Source: Pseudo-nitzschia pungens
Taxonomy: Eukaryota > Bacillariophyta > Bacillariophyceae > Bacillariales > Bacillariaceae
Assembly (NCBI GenBank): GCA_037355855.1
Contig: CM074763.1
Span: forward strand, 2,790,001 to 2,854,000
Direction: 5' to 3'
DNA length: 64,000 nt
Shown: positions 52,185 through 61,300 of the stretch, in pieces
Numbering within the stretch: the stretch's first letter is position 1
Layout of the letters: each line of letters starts with the position of its first letter
The notes under the pieces: model-generated
Told to the model about the DNA's origin: nothing
Seen by the model: the letters and a program-made list of their open reading frames with translations, nothing else
Database searches by the model: none
Position numbers and translations under genes: made by a program

Positions 52185-53213
52185 CTAGACTTCGAATAAA
52201 GGGTGGCCACTTTCGATTTCGTATTGTACCAAGATACAAACGGCTCTAAATGTAGCCGCATGGCGCTGGATGGAATGGCGAAACGTTGTGCCCATAGAAG
52301 TAAAAGACTTTATGCGAGCATTGAAAGTTTCTTGTCGAGATTTAGCTCTTGCTTTGAACTCTTTCACTTCTCCCGAGTCCCCTTGACGTGTTATTGAGAT
52401 GGATATTCCATCTTCGCCACAGTAAGCGCTGTCGGCAATAGCTCGCTTGCCCGCTGGAATCATACTTTTCAAACTTGGCTGTGGGTTAGACTCGTCACCA
52501 TCGCCGAATCTGAAGATTGAAATATCATGTCGTGATGCAGGGTAAGGACCTCTGATCCACACAAGTCGATCGGACCTGACAGAAATTGCCAGTTCGTATG
52601 CAAGACCCGCCCCATGAAACTTATGTGAATACCACTTGCTGCTTGGATCTGTTTGAACCTCCTGTATCGGGCAGTGGATACCGTCGACCGAGACAATGAA
52701 AGTGTCCATATCATTGATTTCTCCTTCTTCGAACCATCTGATTTTGAACTGTTGAAGCTGTTCAATCGCCTCTGTGTAGATTTTGGTTTTCGTGATAATA
52801 ACATTCTTGCACATACCCCAGGGTCCTTCTATCTTTGCATAAGTAGGGTATGCTTTGAGCCAATGCAACGTTAAGAATAGATGTTTCAAACTGAACTTCT
52901 TGATGCGGTTCTCGTCGTCAATTAGAGTTTGCAAATCTCGGATCAAATGCATTACAGTCAGAGGAGTGACACCATAATTTGCTCTGAATCGCTCGATGTT
53001 CCGTTCTTTCCTGACACTGTTTTGACGAACACTGTTGAAATGGACATACTTTAATCCAATAAGTAAAACATCATCTTCACTGGGTGCAATGACCGGCTGG
53101 TTTTTTCTTCGATTTCTTGGAATTGCCCTGCCAGATGACTTTGAAGTTGCTTCATTGGTATTTTCGGGGCTTGCACTTGTAGCCTCTCCCGGTTGTTTAC
53201 ATAATATTACCAT
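52185..53213 (-). CDS. Harbinger/IS5-type DDE transposase (DDE_Tnp_4-like)
   Basis: This encodes 342 residues from the ATG ending at 53213. The catalytic triad appears complete: Asp167 in I-V-S-V-D-G-I-H-C, Asp251 in A-I-A-D-S-A-Y-C-G-E, and Glu285 in R-Q-E-T-F-N-A-R-I-K. Between them the family pattern S-S-K-W-Y-S-H-K-F-H-G-A-G-L-A-Y-E and the P-A-S-R-H-D-I-S-I-F block are clear. The N-terminal ~60 residues are basic and disordered, followed by a helical region that may be the helix-turn-helix. The protein would cut and join transposon ends. The frame is intact. I could not find matching terminal inverted repeats around it. Related genes are common in diatom genomes, both in elements and as domesticated copies. 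Confidence 0.85.
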   Translation of the reverse strand: MVILCKQPGEATSASPENTNEATSKSSGRAIPRNRRKNQPVIAPSEDDVLLIGLKYVHFNSVRQNSVRKERNIERFRANYGVTPLTVMHLIRDLQTLIDDENRIKKFSLKHLFLTLHWLKAYPTYAKIEGPWGMCKNVIITKTKIYTEAIEQLQQFKIRWFEEGEINDMDTFIVSVDGIHCPIQEVQTDPSSKWYSHKFHGAGLAYELAISVRSDRLVWIRGPYPASRHDISIFRFGDGDESNPQPSLKSMIPAGKRAIADSAYCGEDGISISITRQGDSGEVKEFKARAKSRQETFNARIKSFTSMGTTFRHSIQRHAATFRAVCILVQYEIESGHPLFEV

Positions 53214-53793
53214 TGCTTCAATTTTTTTTATGACAAAATTACTTGTACGTACTGCTCTGCGTTCGCGAACGTTGGGGTGCTTGTACGTCTTGGTTCTGTA
53301 CGATGTACGATACTCGTACCGTAAGGTTACTCTCCGCGTTCAAATAAAAATTTCGTGTTCATCGGGAGACTCCGTTCGGGATAGGGCTTTATTAAAAAAG
53401 GAAGAACCGCGTACGCTACCGGTACGTATGATGAACTTGCGCTTCGAAACTTCCTGGTAACCTTACCGGTACGTACGCTTAATACCGAATATCCCTTTCT
53501 GCTGTTAAAATCTAAATCTAAAAATTACTGTAACAAGTTACCGTTACCTTACCGTAACTTACGGTACCGTACTCGTAAGGTTAATTCAAATTAATCCTCA
53601 TTGTCATAATCTGTGTTCACATACTTTTTCGTGGGTCTGCAATGATAACGAACACTATGGTTGCTGATTTATATTAAATTGGCGATGTAACAAAAAGTTG
53701 GAGTTCTGAACCAGTTATTGAAGGATGTGCACCTTTGCAAGTTCGATCGCGATTTGATGGTTTGCACGAGCGTAGTGATCTCATAAAAAATTG
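53214..53793. other. Divergent spacer, 0.6 kb, rich in GTAAGG/CCTTAC words
   Basis: It contains GTAAGGTTAC at 53321-53330, GGTAACCTTACCGGTACG from 53455 and an extended run of the same words at 53538-53582. Promoters of the transposase and of island protein 2 must lie here. Confidence 0.55.
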
Positions 53794-54897
53794 ATGAACA
53801 AGCCCGAAAGCACAGCTGCTACCATTGCTTTGTTCAGGCTGATCGCGAACGACAGAGTCGATCTTTGTAACTTGAGTCCACATTTAGATCTCAACACAGA
53901 TCTGTTTGGAACCCGCGGCAGTAAGACTCGGGAGTACTGGCGTAACTCAATCAAGAATTGGAAGCGCAGGAAAAAATTACCACCATCCTATTTTGTTTCT
54001 GACATCGATAAAGAATTGGTCAACAAGGTTCAAGAAAGACTTTTAAGTTTTCAACCCTCTTCACGAACATCCTCACGAACATCCTCACGAACATCCTCAC
54101 AAAAAGCTCCAAGCATTGTTCGCACGCCTATCAAGCCACCGAGAAACGATTCAACCATGTTCCGAAAGCAGCTGCGCCTAACAAGACCAGACTGCGAAAC
54201 CTTCCTGAACACCAAAAAGCCTATTGGAAATATTCAAGGATGTGTTGCGCTTGTGACGATGTTGGCTGAGGAAACTTTTCCTCATCGATCCTCCAAAGGG
54301 AATAACCCGAAGAGCAAGAAACTTACTCTGTACTTTCCGGTTTGGGATCCCAATGACATTGTGGAAAAACTATACGCGGCGCAACTTACCGAAGATGGCG
54401 ATGGTGTTGTCGTGAAGTTGCCTGCAACATCCACCTTCATGCATTCAAAGGAAGAAGCAATTCACAGGGATCCGTATGCATCCACCAGCACCACTGAGAT
54501 GGACACCGCCACCACCGCCACCACCTCCACCGGAAAGGAGTTTGTGCCTCTTTGCGAAAACACTTTCATGTTCTACAAGAGCAAGGTTGTCACACCTATA
54601 CAAAAGAAAGAGGTAAAGAATGAAATAATCGTTCTTTACAAATTCAAAGACATGGTGGGCTCGAACGACCTCTTCAACAAGGACGCCGATGGAAATCATC
54701 CTACTAATCCTTACGACCTCGAACTACGTCATTCCATTTGGGTTGATCAAGTGGGGTCGTCAAAGCAAGCAAACGTGTGTGCTACTGTCTACTTTGAAAT
54801 TGCCCTTGAATCCGAAAACAACATCCGAAACCTCAAATACGATAACGACGCGATGTCGGTGGATGCCTTGTTTAAAAATTTGCATTTTGGCGAGTAG
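53794..54897 (+). CDS. Unknown island protein 2
   Basis: The ATG is at 53794, giving 367 residues. The N-terminal region (S-K-T-R-E-Y-W-R-N-S-I-K-N-W-K-R-R-K-K) is basic and helical and could bind DNA. A S-S-R-T repeat (residues ~90-102) is encoded by three copies of CACGAACATCCT, the same word that marks the island's spacers. The C-terminal two thirds look folded (L-T-L-Y-F-P-V-W-D-P; F-M-F-Y-K-S-K-V-V), with a Thr-rich linker. No family is recognised. The next open region downstream is in the same frame, so a 3' exon could join it. Confidence 0.55.
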   Translation: MNKPESTAATIALFRLIANDRVDLCNLSPHLDLNTDLFGTRGSKTREYWRNSIKNWKRRKKLPPSYFVSDIDKELVNKVQERLLSFQPSSRTSSRTSSRTSSQKAPSIVRTPIKPPRNDSTMFRKQLRLTRPDCETFLNTKKPIGNIQGCVALVTMLAEETFPHRSSKGNNPKSKKLTLYFPVWDPNDIVEKLYAAQLTEDGDGVVVKLPATSTFMHSKEEAIHRDPYASTSTTEMDTATTATTSTGKEFVPLCENTFMFYKSKVVTPIQKKEVKNEIIVLYKFKDMVGSNDLFNKDADGNHPTNPYDLELRHSIWVDQVGSSKQANVCATVYFEIALESENNIRNLKYDNDAMSVDALFKNLHFGE

Positions 54898-54954
54898 AAA
54901 CTGTTGTGTGTCGGTGTGTCGGTATGAACTAGAATAGTGTTAACGTAACTCTAA

Positions 54955-55641
54955 CTTCAAAATATTATTTTTCGTCGCCTTCGCATTCTTTTTTCAAAAC
55001 CGGTAGAAGACCCGCCAGGATTCGGACCCTTCGACGATGGTGCAACTGAACTTGTCAGGAAGCCTGATGAACCCGTCGGGAACCTCGTTGACGAACAAGC
55101 CGGTCAGTCCCTCATCGACGAACAAGTCGCAAAAGCTCGTCGGATGAAGAAAATATTCACTATTCTCGAAAATTCTGAGAACAGAGGAGAAGAAAATCCG
55201 AAGCGTAGAAGTAATGATAGAATTCACAGTGATGCTCAGGAAAAAGGTATGAAAGCAGCAGAATCATCCCGTCAGAAAAAGAAAGATGAAAAAATCAGAC
55301 AATTACGAAAAAATGGAGACCAACTAAATTTTTATCAACGGCAACAGGAAGCTGCAACAAAGGGTCAGGAGTACTACATCGAATGGTTGGCCTCCAACCC
55401 TCCCCCCGAATGACTACATGTGGTCCCCGACTGTGATTCAGTCAATTCTTTCGATACATCTTTGAAATCATCCAATCTTGACCCCATTGGCACCTTTTAC
55501 GAGGCCGGGGCAATACTTTTGGAGCTCCGCGACTACATGAGCACCAGGGCTAGCTCGACAGAAAAAGACGGCGATGGTTTTGAGATAGAATTAGATTTTG
55601 ATCTTGACAACATGTCACTAGATCTTGACGACATGTCATGA
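54955..55641 (+). CDS. Unknown island protein 3, in-frame UGA CUA stop in the middle
   Basis: The frame is open from 54955; the first ATG is at 55144. From there 89 codons run to TGA at 55411-55413, ending W-L-A-S-N-P-P-P-E. The same frame then continues for 75 more codons to 55641 with protein-like, acidic sequence (T-F-Y-E-A-G-A-I-L-L-E-L; D-L-D-N-M-S-L-D-L-D-D-M-S). The region before 55144 (G-F-G-P-F-D-D-G-A-T-E-L-V) also looks coding, so an upstream exon is likely, perhaps from the gene ending at 54897, which is in the same frame. The middle is a charged helical segment. Stop-codon readthrough, a premature stop or unseen splicing could each explain the layout. Not recognised. Confidence 0.4.
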
Positions 55642-55666
55642 AGTGTAAACTTATTAGATAACTGTT

Positions 55667-56308
55667 TCAATTATTGCCAAAGAAATTACCGGAGACTTGA
55701 ACTGGTTCGCGAACGCCTTCTTTGGGAGTCTGAACTGGTTCGCGAACTTCTTTGGGAGTCTGAACTGGTTCGCGAACGACTTCTTTGGGAGTCTGAACTG
55801 GTTCGGGAACGCCATCAGAGTTTGTTGGGGAAGGCTTGACCCAAAAGTGGACTCGCCCTGCCTCATCGGCGTAGCGGGCTTCAAATTTATTATCGGTAGG
55901 TGCGTCGAAGCCGTCCTCGTCGAAGTCGTCTTCGTCGTAGTCGTCTTCAGGATAACGATATCGCTTAATTCCAGCTTTAATTTTCGCACATGAGAAAGCA
56001 TCATCAGCAACAAACTTGTAGGCATCCTCAAGAGACAAGAACGACTCAATAACTGTTGCTGGAAACTTGTGGTGAAGTTCAATGTAAATATTGGAATCCA
56101 ACAACTCGATTTCATGCACCATGTTCCAGGGTGCCCTGAGAGTGATTTGACCTCTGTTTTCGTTCAAAGAGGTAATGGTGGCACCCTTGAGCAAAGTTGC
56201 ATAGTCGCACTCTTCCGCGTTGCGAAGGACATTGACCATAGCAATAGTTGCAGGTCCTTTCATGCGGGTGATTACAATGTAACGGCGGATGAATGTTGAG
56301 GTAGGCAT
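55667..56308 (-). CDS. Unknown island protein 4 with a C-terminal EPVQTPKE repeat
   Basis: This encodes 213 residues from the ATG ending at 56308. The first ~110 residues look folded (R-R-Y-I-V-I-T-R-M-K-G-P-A-T-I-A; I-T-L-R-A-P-W-N-M-V-H). An acidic linker (D-D-Y-D-E-D-D-F-D-E-D) follows, and then four copies of E-P-V-Q-T-P-K-E encoded by 33-36 bp DNA units at about 55694-55815, each holding GGTTCGCGAAC on the plus strand (GGTTCGGGAAC in the last unit). The stop codon lies only 25 bp from the end of the preceding gene on the other strand. No family is recognised. Confidence 0.55.
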   Translation of the reverse strand: MPTSTFIRRYIVITRMKGPATIAMVNVLRNAEECDYATLLKGATITSLNENRGQITLRAPWNMVHEIELLDSNIYIELHHKFPATVIESFLSLEDAYKFVADDAFSCAKIKAGIKRYRYPEDDYDEDDFDEDGFDAPTDNKFEARYADEAGRVHFWVKPSPTNSDGVPEPVQTPKEVVREPVQTPKEVREPVQTPKEGVREPVQVSGNFFGNN

Positions 56309-56850
56309 TGTTATCGATTCAACAGAAAATTATGGCATGATGTAACAACTAAGATCTAACATGACATCGCGTAAGTATCACGCTTGTCAATGTATTTTTG
56401 CCGGACCGAATTTTTTTGAATTTCAAATGTTTCATAGGACCGACTAATAAAAAAAGACGTTTCTTGTTAATGTGATTCGCCTAATAATTTTCTTTAATGG
56501 GTGGCATACTTCGTTATGACTTCTTACCCCAAAGGGATCTCGTGGATGCTATACTTCGTTTCATTTTTTATACGAGTTATTTTTCGTACCCCCAGAGGGA
56601 TTAGAGCTTTTGAGTCTCATGGATGTTCGCGAACGAAGGCTTCGTTCACGAACGCAGAAAGGCAATCGATTCTTATGAGACGTCTTGGATGTTCGCGAAC
56701 GAGTTTCATAACGATATTTTTCGTACCCCCAGAGGGATTAGAGCTTTGAGTCTCATGGATGTTCGCGAACGAAGGCTTCGTTCACGAACGCAGAAAGGCA
56801 ATCGATTCTTTTGATGAGATGTCTTGGATGTTCGCGAACGAGTTTCACGT
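56309..56850. repeat. ~136-bp direct repeats carrying TTCGCGAA palindromes
   Basis: Two long units start near 56581 and 56718 and are almost identical over about 130 bp. Each includes CCCCCAGAGGGATTAGAGC, GATGTTCGCGAACGAAGG, CGTTCACGAACGCAGAAAGG and a second GATGTTCGCGAACGAG. A degenerate remnant lies near 56525. They sit at the 3' end of island protein 5. No gene is seen in 56309-56580. Confidence 0.85.
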
Positions 56851-57642
56851 TCAGTCTTCTTCCATTCGCAAACGATGGGGGTTGAGAAAGACATCGTTCA
56901 GGAACAGAAAGCTTGCAAGCTGTGCCATGGACTTTGCTTCAAGGGAGAACTCCTCAGGAGTCATATGTTTCGCAATGAGAGGGATTGACTCGTACTTTCC
57001 TTCCCCATGTTCCAATGGGTCCCAACCATTGCTACCAGAACCTTTGCCATTGTAGTATTTGTAAGACCAAAATTTGTAACAAATGATCATGGAGATACGG
57101 CCTAGCTTCGCAAATTGAAGTAGGGACTCTGGTGCCGTAGCGAGGTCGGGTCTCATCGCACTGGGATTGCGGAGAGAGATCACTTCTACTCCGCGTTGAC
57201 AACCCGCATGAAAGTCTGCATACACAGAGTTTGCATCATCGTCGTCATCATTCGAATGACGTTGTTTGCGCCACAGGGAATTGTCACTAATGAGGCAATA
57301 GGAAGTCTTGGGAAAATGCATAGGCTGAGGCTTGGGAATAGTAGGCAGTTCAAGTTCATATCTGGCTTGTGTTGTGTGCTGTTCGTCTTCGAGAATGTGC
57401 TGTTCGTCTTCGAGTTCTCGAAAGCGTTGCAGTAGGTCTTCGAATTCGATGTCATCGTCTACAGGACGGTACGGAGCGTCGTAGAAAAGCGGCATGTTGA
57501 CAAAAACCCAATCGAACTCCATGTTGAAAATGTCTAACAATAAGTTGAGGGACAAAATGATTACGAACGTCTGAGAGATGTCTAACAACTTCACGATGGA
57601 GACAATCACAAACAATGCGAGGGTTTTCTCAGGCGAAAGCAT
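56851..57642 (-). CDS. Unknown island protein 5 with a hydrophobic N-terminus
   Basis: This encodes 263 residues from the ATG ending at 57642. Residues ~8-40 are hydrophobic (L-A-L-F-V-I-V-S-I-V, T-F-V-I-I-L-S-L-N-L-L-L), giving one or two membrane spans or a signal anchor; a later ATG (M-E-F-D-W-V-F) would remove them. A repeated E-D-E-Q-H motif and a D-D-D-D-D run follow. The C-terminal half looks folded (Y-K-F-W-S-Y-K-Y-Y-N-G-K). No family is recognised. Its composition matches the other island genes. Confidence 0.5.
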   Translation of the reverse strand: MLSPEKTLALFVIVSIVKLLDISQTFVIILSLNLLLDIFNMEFDWVFVNMPLFYDAPYRPVDDDIEFEDLLQRFRELEDEQHILEDEQHTTQARYELELPTIPKPQPMHFPKTSYCLISDNSLWRKQRHSNDDDDDANSVYADFHAGCQRGVEVISLRNPSAMRPDLATAPESLLQFAKLGRISMIICYKFWSYKYYNGKGSGSNGWDPLEHGEGKYESIPLIAKHMTPEEFSLEAKSMAQLASFLFLNDVFLNPHRLRMEED

Positions 57643-58386
57643 TTTGCATCAGACAGTCTTGGCGAATTATGTGATAAAAAGTATAGGGAGCAGAATCATT
57701 ATCGATGATTCTTAGCGATTTTCCCGGACGGCATCATCTTCGCGGTCTCTTTGACTGTTGCAGTAACGTGTAGTGTTTTGTTCAGTTTCCTCAGCTCTTG
57801 CCATCTTTGATCTTTGGCAATATGTTGGTAATACGCATGAATCATTGACGACGGAAGGTGAAGAGACACGAGTAGGAGTAAGGTTACACGGGTGCCCGGC
57901 TACGTTCTTAGTCACATTAATCGCCAAAACCTGTTCGTAGAATGTTCGTTAACTATTACGAGGTAAGACCCATTTGGGGGAACATGCGAAGAATTTACAA
58001 CCGGTACTAGACGACGAACAGATCGCCAACACTTCGGTGAAACTTACACGACTTACCGTAAAAACCTTACGATATGGTAATGGTAACTCGCAAGCCTTAC
58101 TTGTCCTCGTATTTGTGAAGTTACTGTACGGTACGTTCGCGAACAGCTCATAATAATCTCCCACAACCAGACTATTGCCAATGAAACCATGAAACAACGT
58201 GCCCGTTGTCAACGTGCCCGTTGTCCGTTTAGACCTGATATGTTGCGACGCAGATCACGGCGAGTGACGGAGATCACGTGTGGATGATGATGGTTCGCGA
58301 ACAAGTGATGGTTCGCGAACAAGTGATGGAAATGATTTCACATTGCTTAGTCGAAGCATTTCTGTACCAAAAAAGGCTGATAATCC
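57643..58386. other. Divergent spacer upstream of the Ulp1 gene, 0.7 kb
   Basis: It contains GTAAGGTTAC at 57878-57887, CGTTCGCGAAC at 58135, and two tandem GATGGTTCGCGAACAAGT units at 58288-58324, just before the Ulp1 start. These TTCGCGAA sites are placed as promoter-proximal operators would be. Confidence 0.6.
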
Positions 58387-61300
58387 ATGACGATGCCCAT
58401 CAATAACGTCGATGACGACGAGCACTGCGAGGAGAGAATTGAGTTGGACACTCTTCGGGGCTGGTTCCGTCAAGCCGAACCAGAAGATGACTACAAACAG
58501 GAAGATCAGGAAGATCAAAGCTTCTTAGCCAACAAAGAGCGTGATGATGAAGTTTTGGTCAAATTTCCATTTGAAGCAACTGAGGCTGCATTAGAAGATG
58601 CATCAGTGAATTTAAGTGAACTTTCCTGGAGAGACCCTGAACCCACAAATGAACCAAACACACAAACGCCTATTGAAATTCTTGTGAGCGATTACCGGAG
58701 ACTTAATGATGGAAATCATCTAAATGATTCATTATTGAACCTGTGGATGCATTGGATTTCACGCTACAGCAGTGACGTTTATATCTTCCCGACATGGTTC
58801 TACACATATTTGAATAGTGAAGGGGTTGAGAAAGTCAAATCCTGGGTACACTTCAACATTTTCGACAAGAAGCTTCTTTTTTTCCCAACCAACGTTGACA
58901 ACTTGCACTGGAATCTATCTGTCGTTGTAAACCCCGGGGCGATAAACGACGATGCCAACAGCACCTATTTGTTGATTTTTGACTCATTGGGTTGCGAAGA
59001 GGATTACAAGAAAGGTGTTCGCAAAAATCTTGTTAATTGGCTAAACGATAGATGGAATGATGAGACTGGGCCATTCAGCGAAGTCAAAATCTACGAAGCA
59101 AAAGTTCATCGGCAGACCAATTCCTTCGACTGCGGTGTCTGTGTCTGTCGCTATGCCCTCGGTATGCTTCAACTGAAGCACTCCACAGAACTTGAAGCGG
59201 TTCAGCTTTGCATCGCAAGCGAAGACATATTTGACTTTGATGTTGCCGAAATGAAACGGTTTCGCCGCGATTTGAAAACCTTTATTCGGAGGCTCAGTTC
59301 GCTTTACGAACAGACAGACTGCGCTCTCAAACAGCACGTACAAAACGAGGCAGCAAAAAATGCGGAAAGTGACGAAACCAAGGAAGCTGCGGAAAGTGAC
59401 GAAACCAAGGAAGCTGCGGAAAGTGACGAAACCAAGGAAGCTGCGGAAAGTGACGAAACCAAGGAAGCTGCGGAAAGTGAAGAAACCAAGGAAGCTGCGG
59501 AAAGTGAAGAAACCAAGGAAGCTGCGGAAAGTGAAGAAACCAAGGAAGCTGCGGAAAGTGAAGAAACCAAGGAAGCTGCTCAAATAGCGCAAAATAAAGA
59601 AACCAAGGAAGCGGCTGGAACAGCTCCCACCGACAACATGGAAAGTGAAGAGACGAACAAGGATATGAATGCAAAAATTGGAGGAATCAAGAAGGAGGAA
59701 GATGAAGAACCTTTCATCGGAAAGACTATCGAGGATTCACACGTCTCCAATCCATTCTTTAGCAAGCAGACGTACGCAACATCGGTCCAAGCAGATGAAT
59801 TGTTTTCCTTTCATAAGTTAGATGAGGATGCTGTACTATTTCATGACGAACAGCCATTTTCGCCAATATTGAGTCGTTGGGATTGGACACCAGTCGTTCA
59901 TCCAACTATCAAGCACGTCAATGCAATGAGAGACGACCCCGAAGCTAAGTTTCGATTCTGCGAAGATCGGATGTTTCGGGAATACGAATATGAACACATT
60001 GATAGATCGATTGAGATTCATGACGTGGATGAAAATATATCATTTCATCCACGTCTGACAGGGCCCTATCGACGATCAGTGTTTTTTGACAATGAAGTTC
60101 AACTTGTTGAGAACGAAAAGGAAGGACGCCCAGATCCCCAAATTGAAGAAGAGGAAGAGGACGTGCGCCCAGATCCCCCCACATGGAATGACTATAATGC
60201 CGAGCTTGAGGTTTTCACTAGGGATAGACCTCCTTATATCATACGGGCAGACGAACAGGTATGTAGGTCTCCTTATGTCGTACGAACACGACGAACAGAC
60301 GAACGGGAGTGGAGATCTCCCTGCAGAAGAACAGGACGAGCAGAAGAACAGGACGAACAGGACGAACAGGACGAACAGGAGAACTTGCCGTCACGATTGG
60401 CCCCACGAGATCTCCAGAAATCATTTTGCGATAGTTCAAAGGAACTGGTCCTGTATTATCAAAATCTTCTAGGGGTGGAGACGACAGAAAGAGAAGCAGA
60501 TCATGGAAGCCATGAATCAGGCACAGCAATTGGAAGTCCATATCATGCTCTAATGTCAAAGACAAGAGGCAACAACAGGGTTTTTTCGCACGCCTTGAAT
60601 CAGAAATCCTGGCCATGGGAGAAGAAACAGTTAAGGGTAATGGCACAGTCGCCTGGAAAGCAATCAGCACGGCGGCCGCCGCCGCCGATACTGAAAAGAA
60701 CGAGACAAAAAATTCCCGTTGACGAAAAGGCTCTTGCGGATCTGGTCATCCACGACGAACGAAAGCCAAACTCTATCCAAGAAACGTCCGAAGCAAACTC
60801 GATTCAGGAAGCGTCCAAACCAAAATCTATTATGCTCAGTTCTCACAACTTTCATTCATTTGCCAGGACTTTACGGAAGTCTCGGGCAAAGAAGACAACG
60901 TTCCACAACCGCACAGTAATGTATTTGGTTGAAAACCTGACGAACAAGAGAGAAGCGAACACGGTTAATTTTTTACCTAGGAAAAGAGAACTACACTGGA
61001 AATCCATAATAGGAAATACGAAAGAAGCCAGAGGTATCCTTGCAGAAATAGACGACGCCGTAGAACAAAATCACCACAAAATCATCAAAAGGATTAAGAA
61101 AGACACATGCAAAAACTGCGTTGTAAATCCGTCGTATTCGCAAATAGTACTCCAAGCATTTGCACCGGACACATCAGATGACGAAACTGACATGGACGCA
61201 TGTTCAAAAAAAGGCGGCAACTTGGTGGGATCAAAGAGAAAGCAACCATTAGCTGCTACGGCGTCATCGATGGTCAGTACTAAGAAAGCTCGAAATACAG

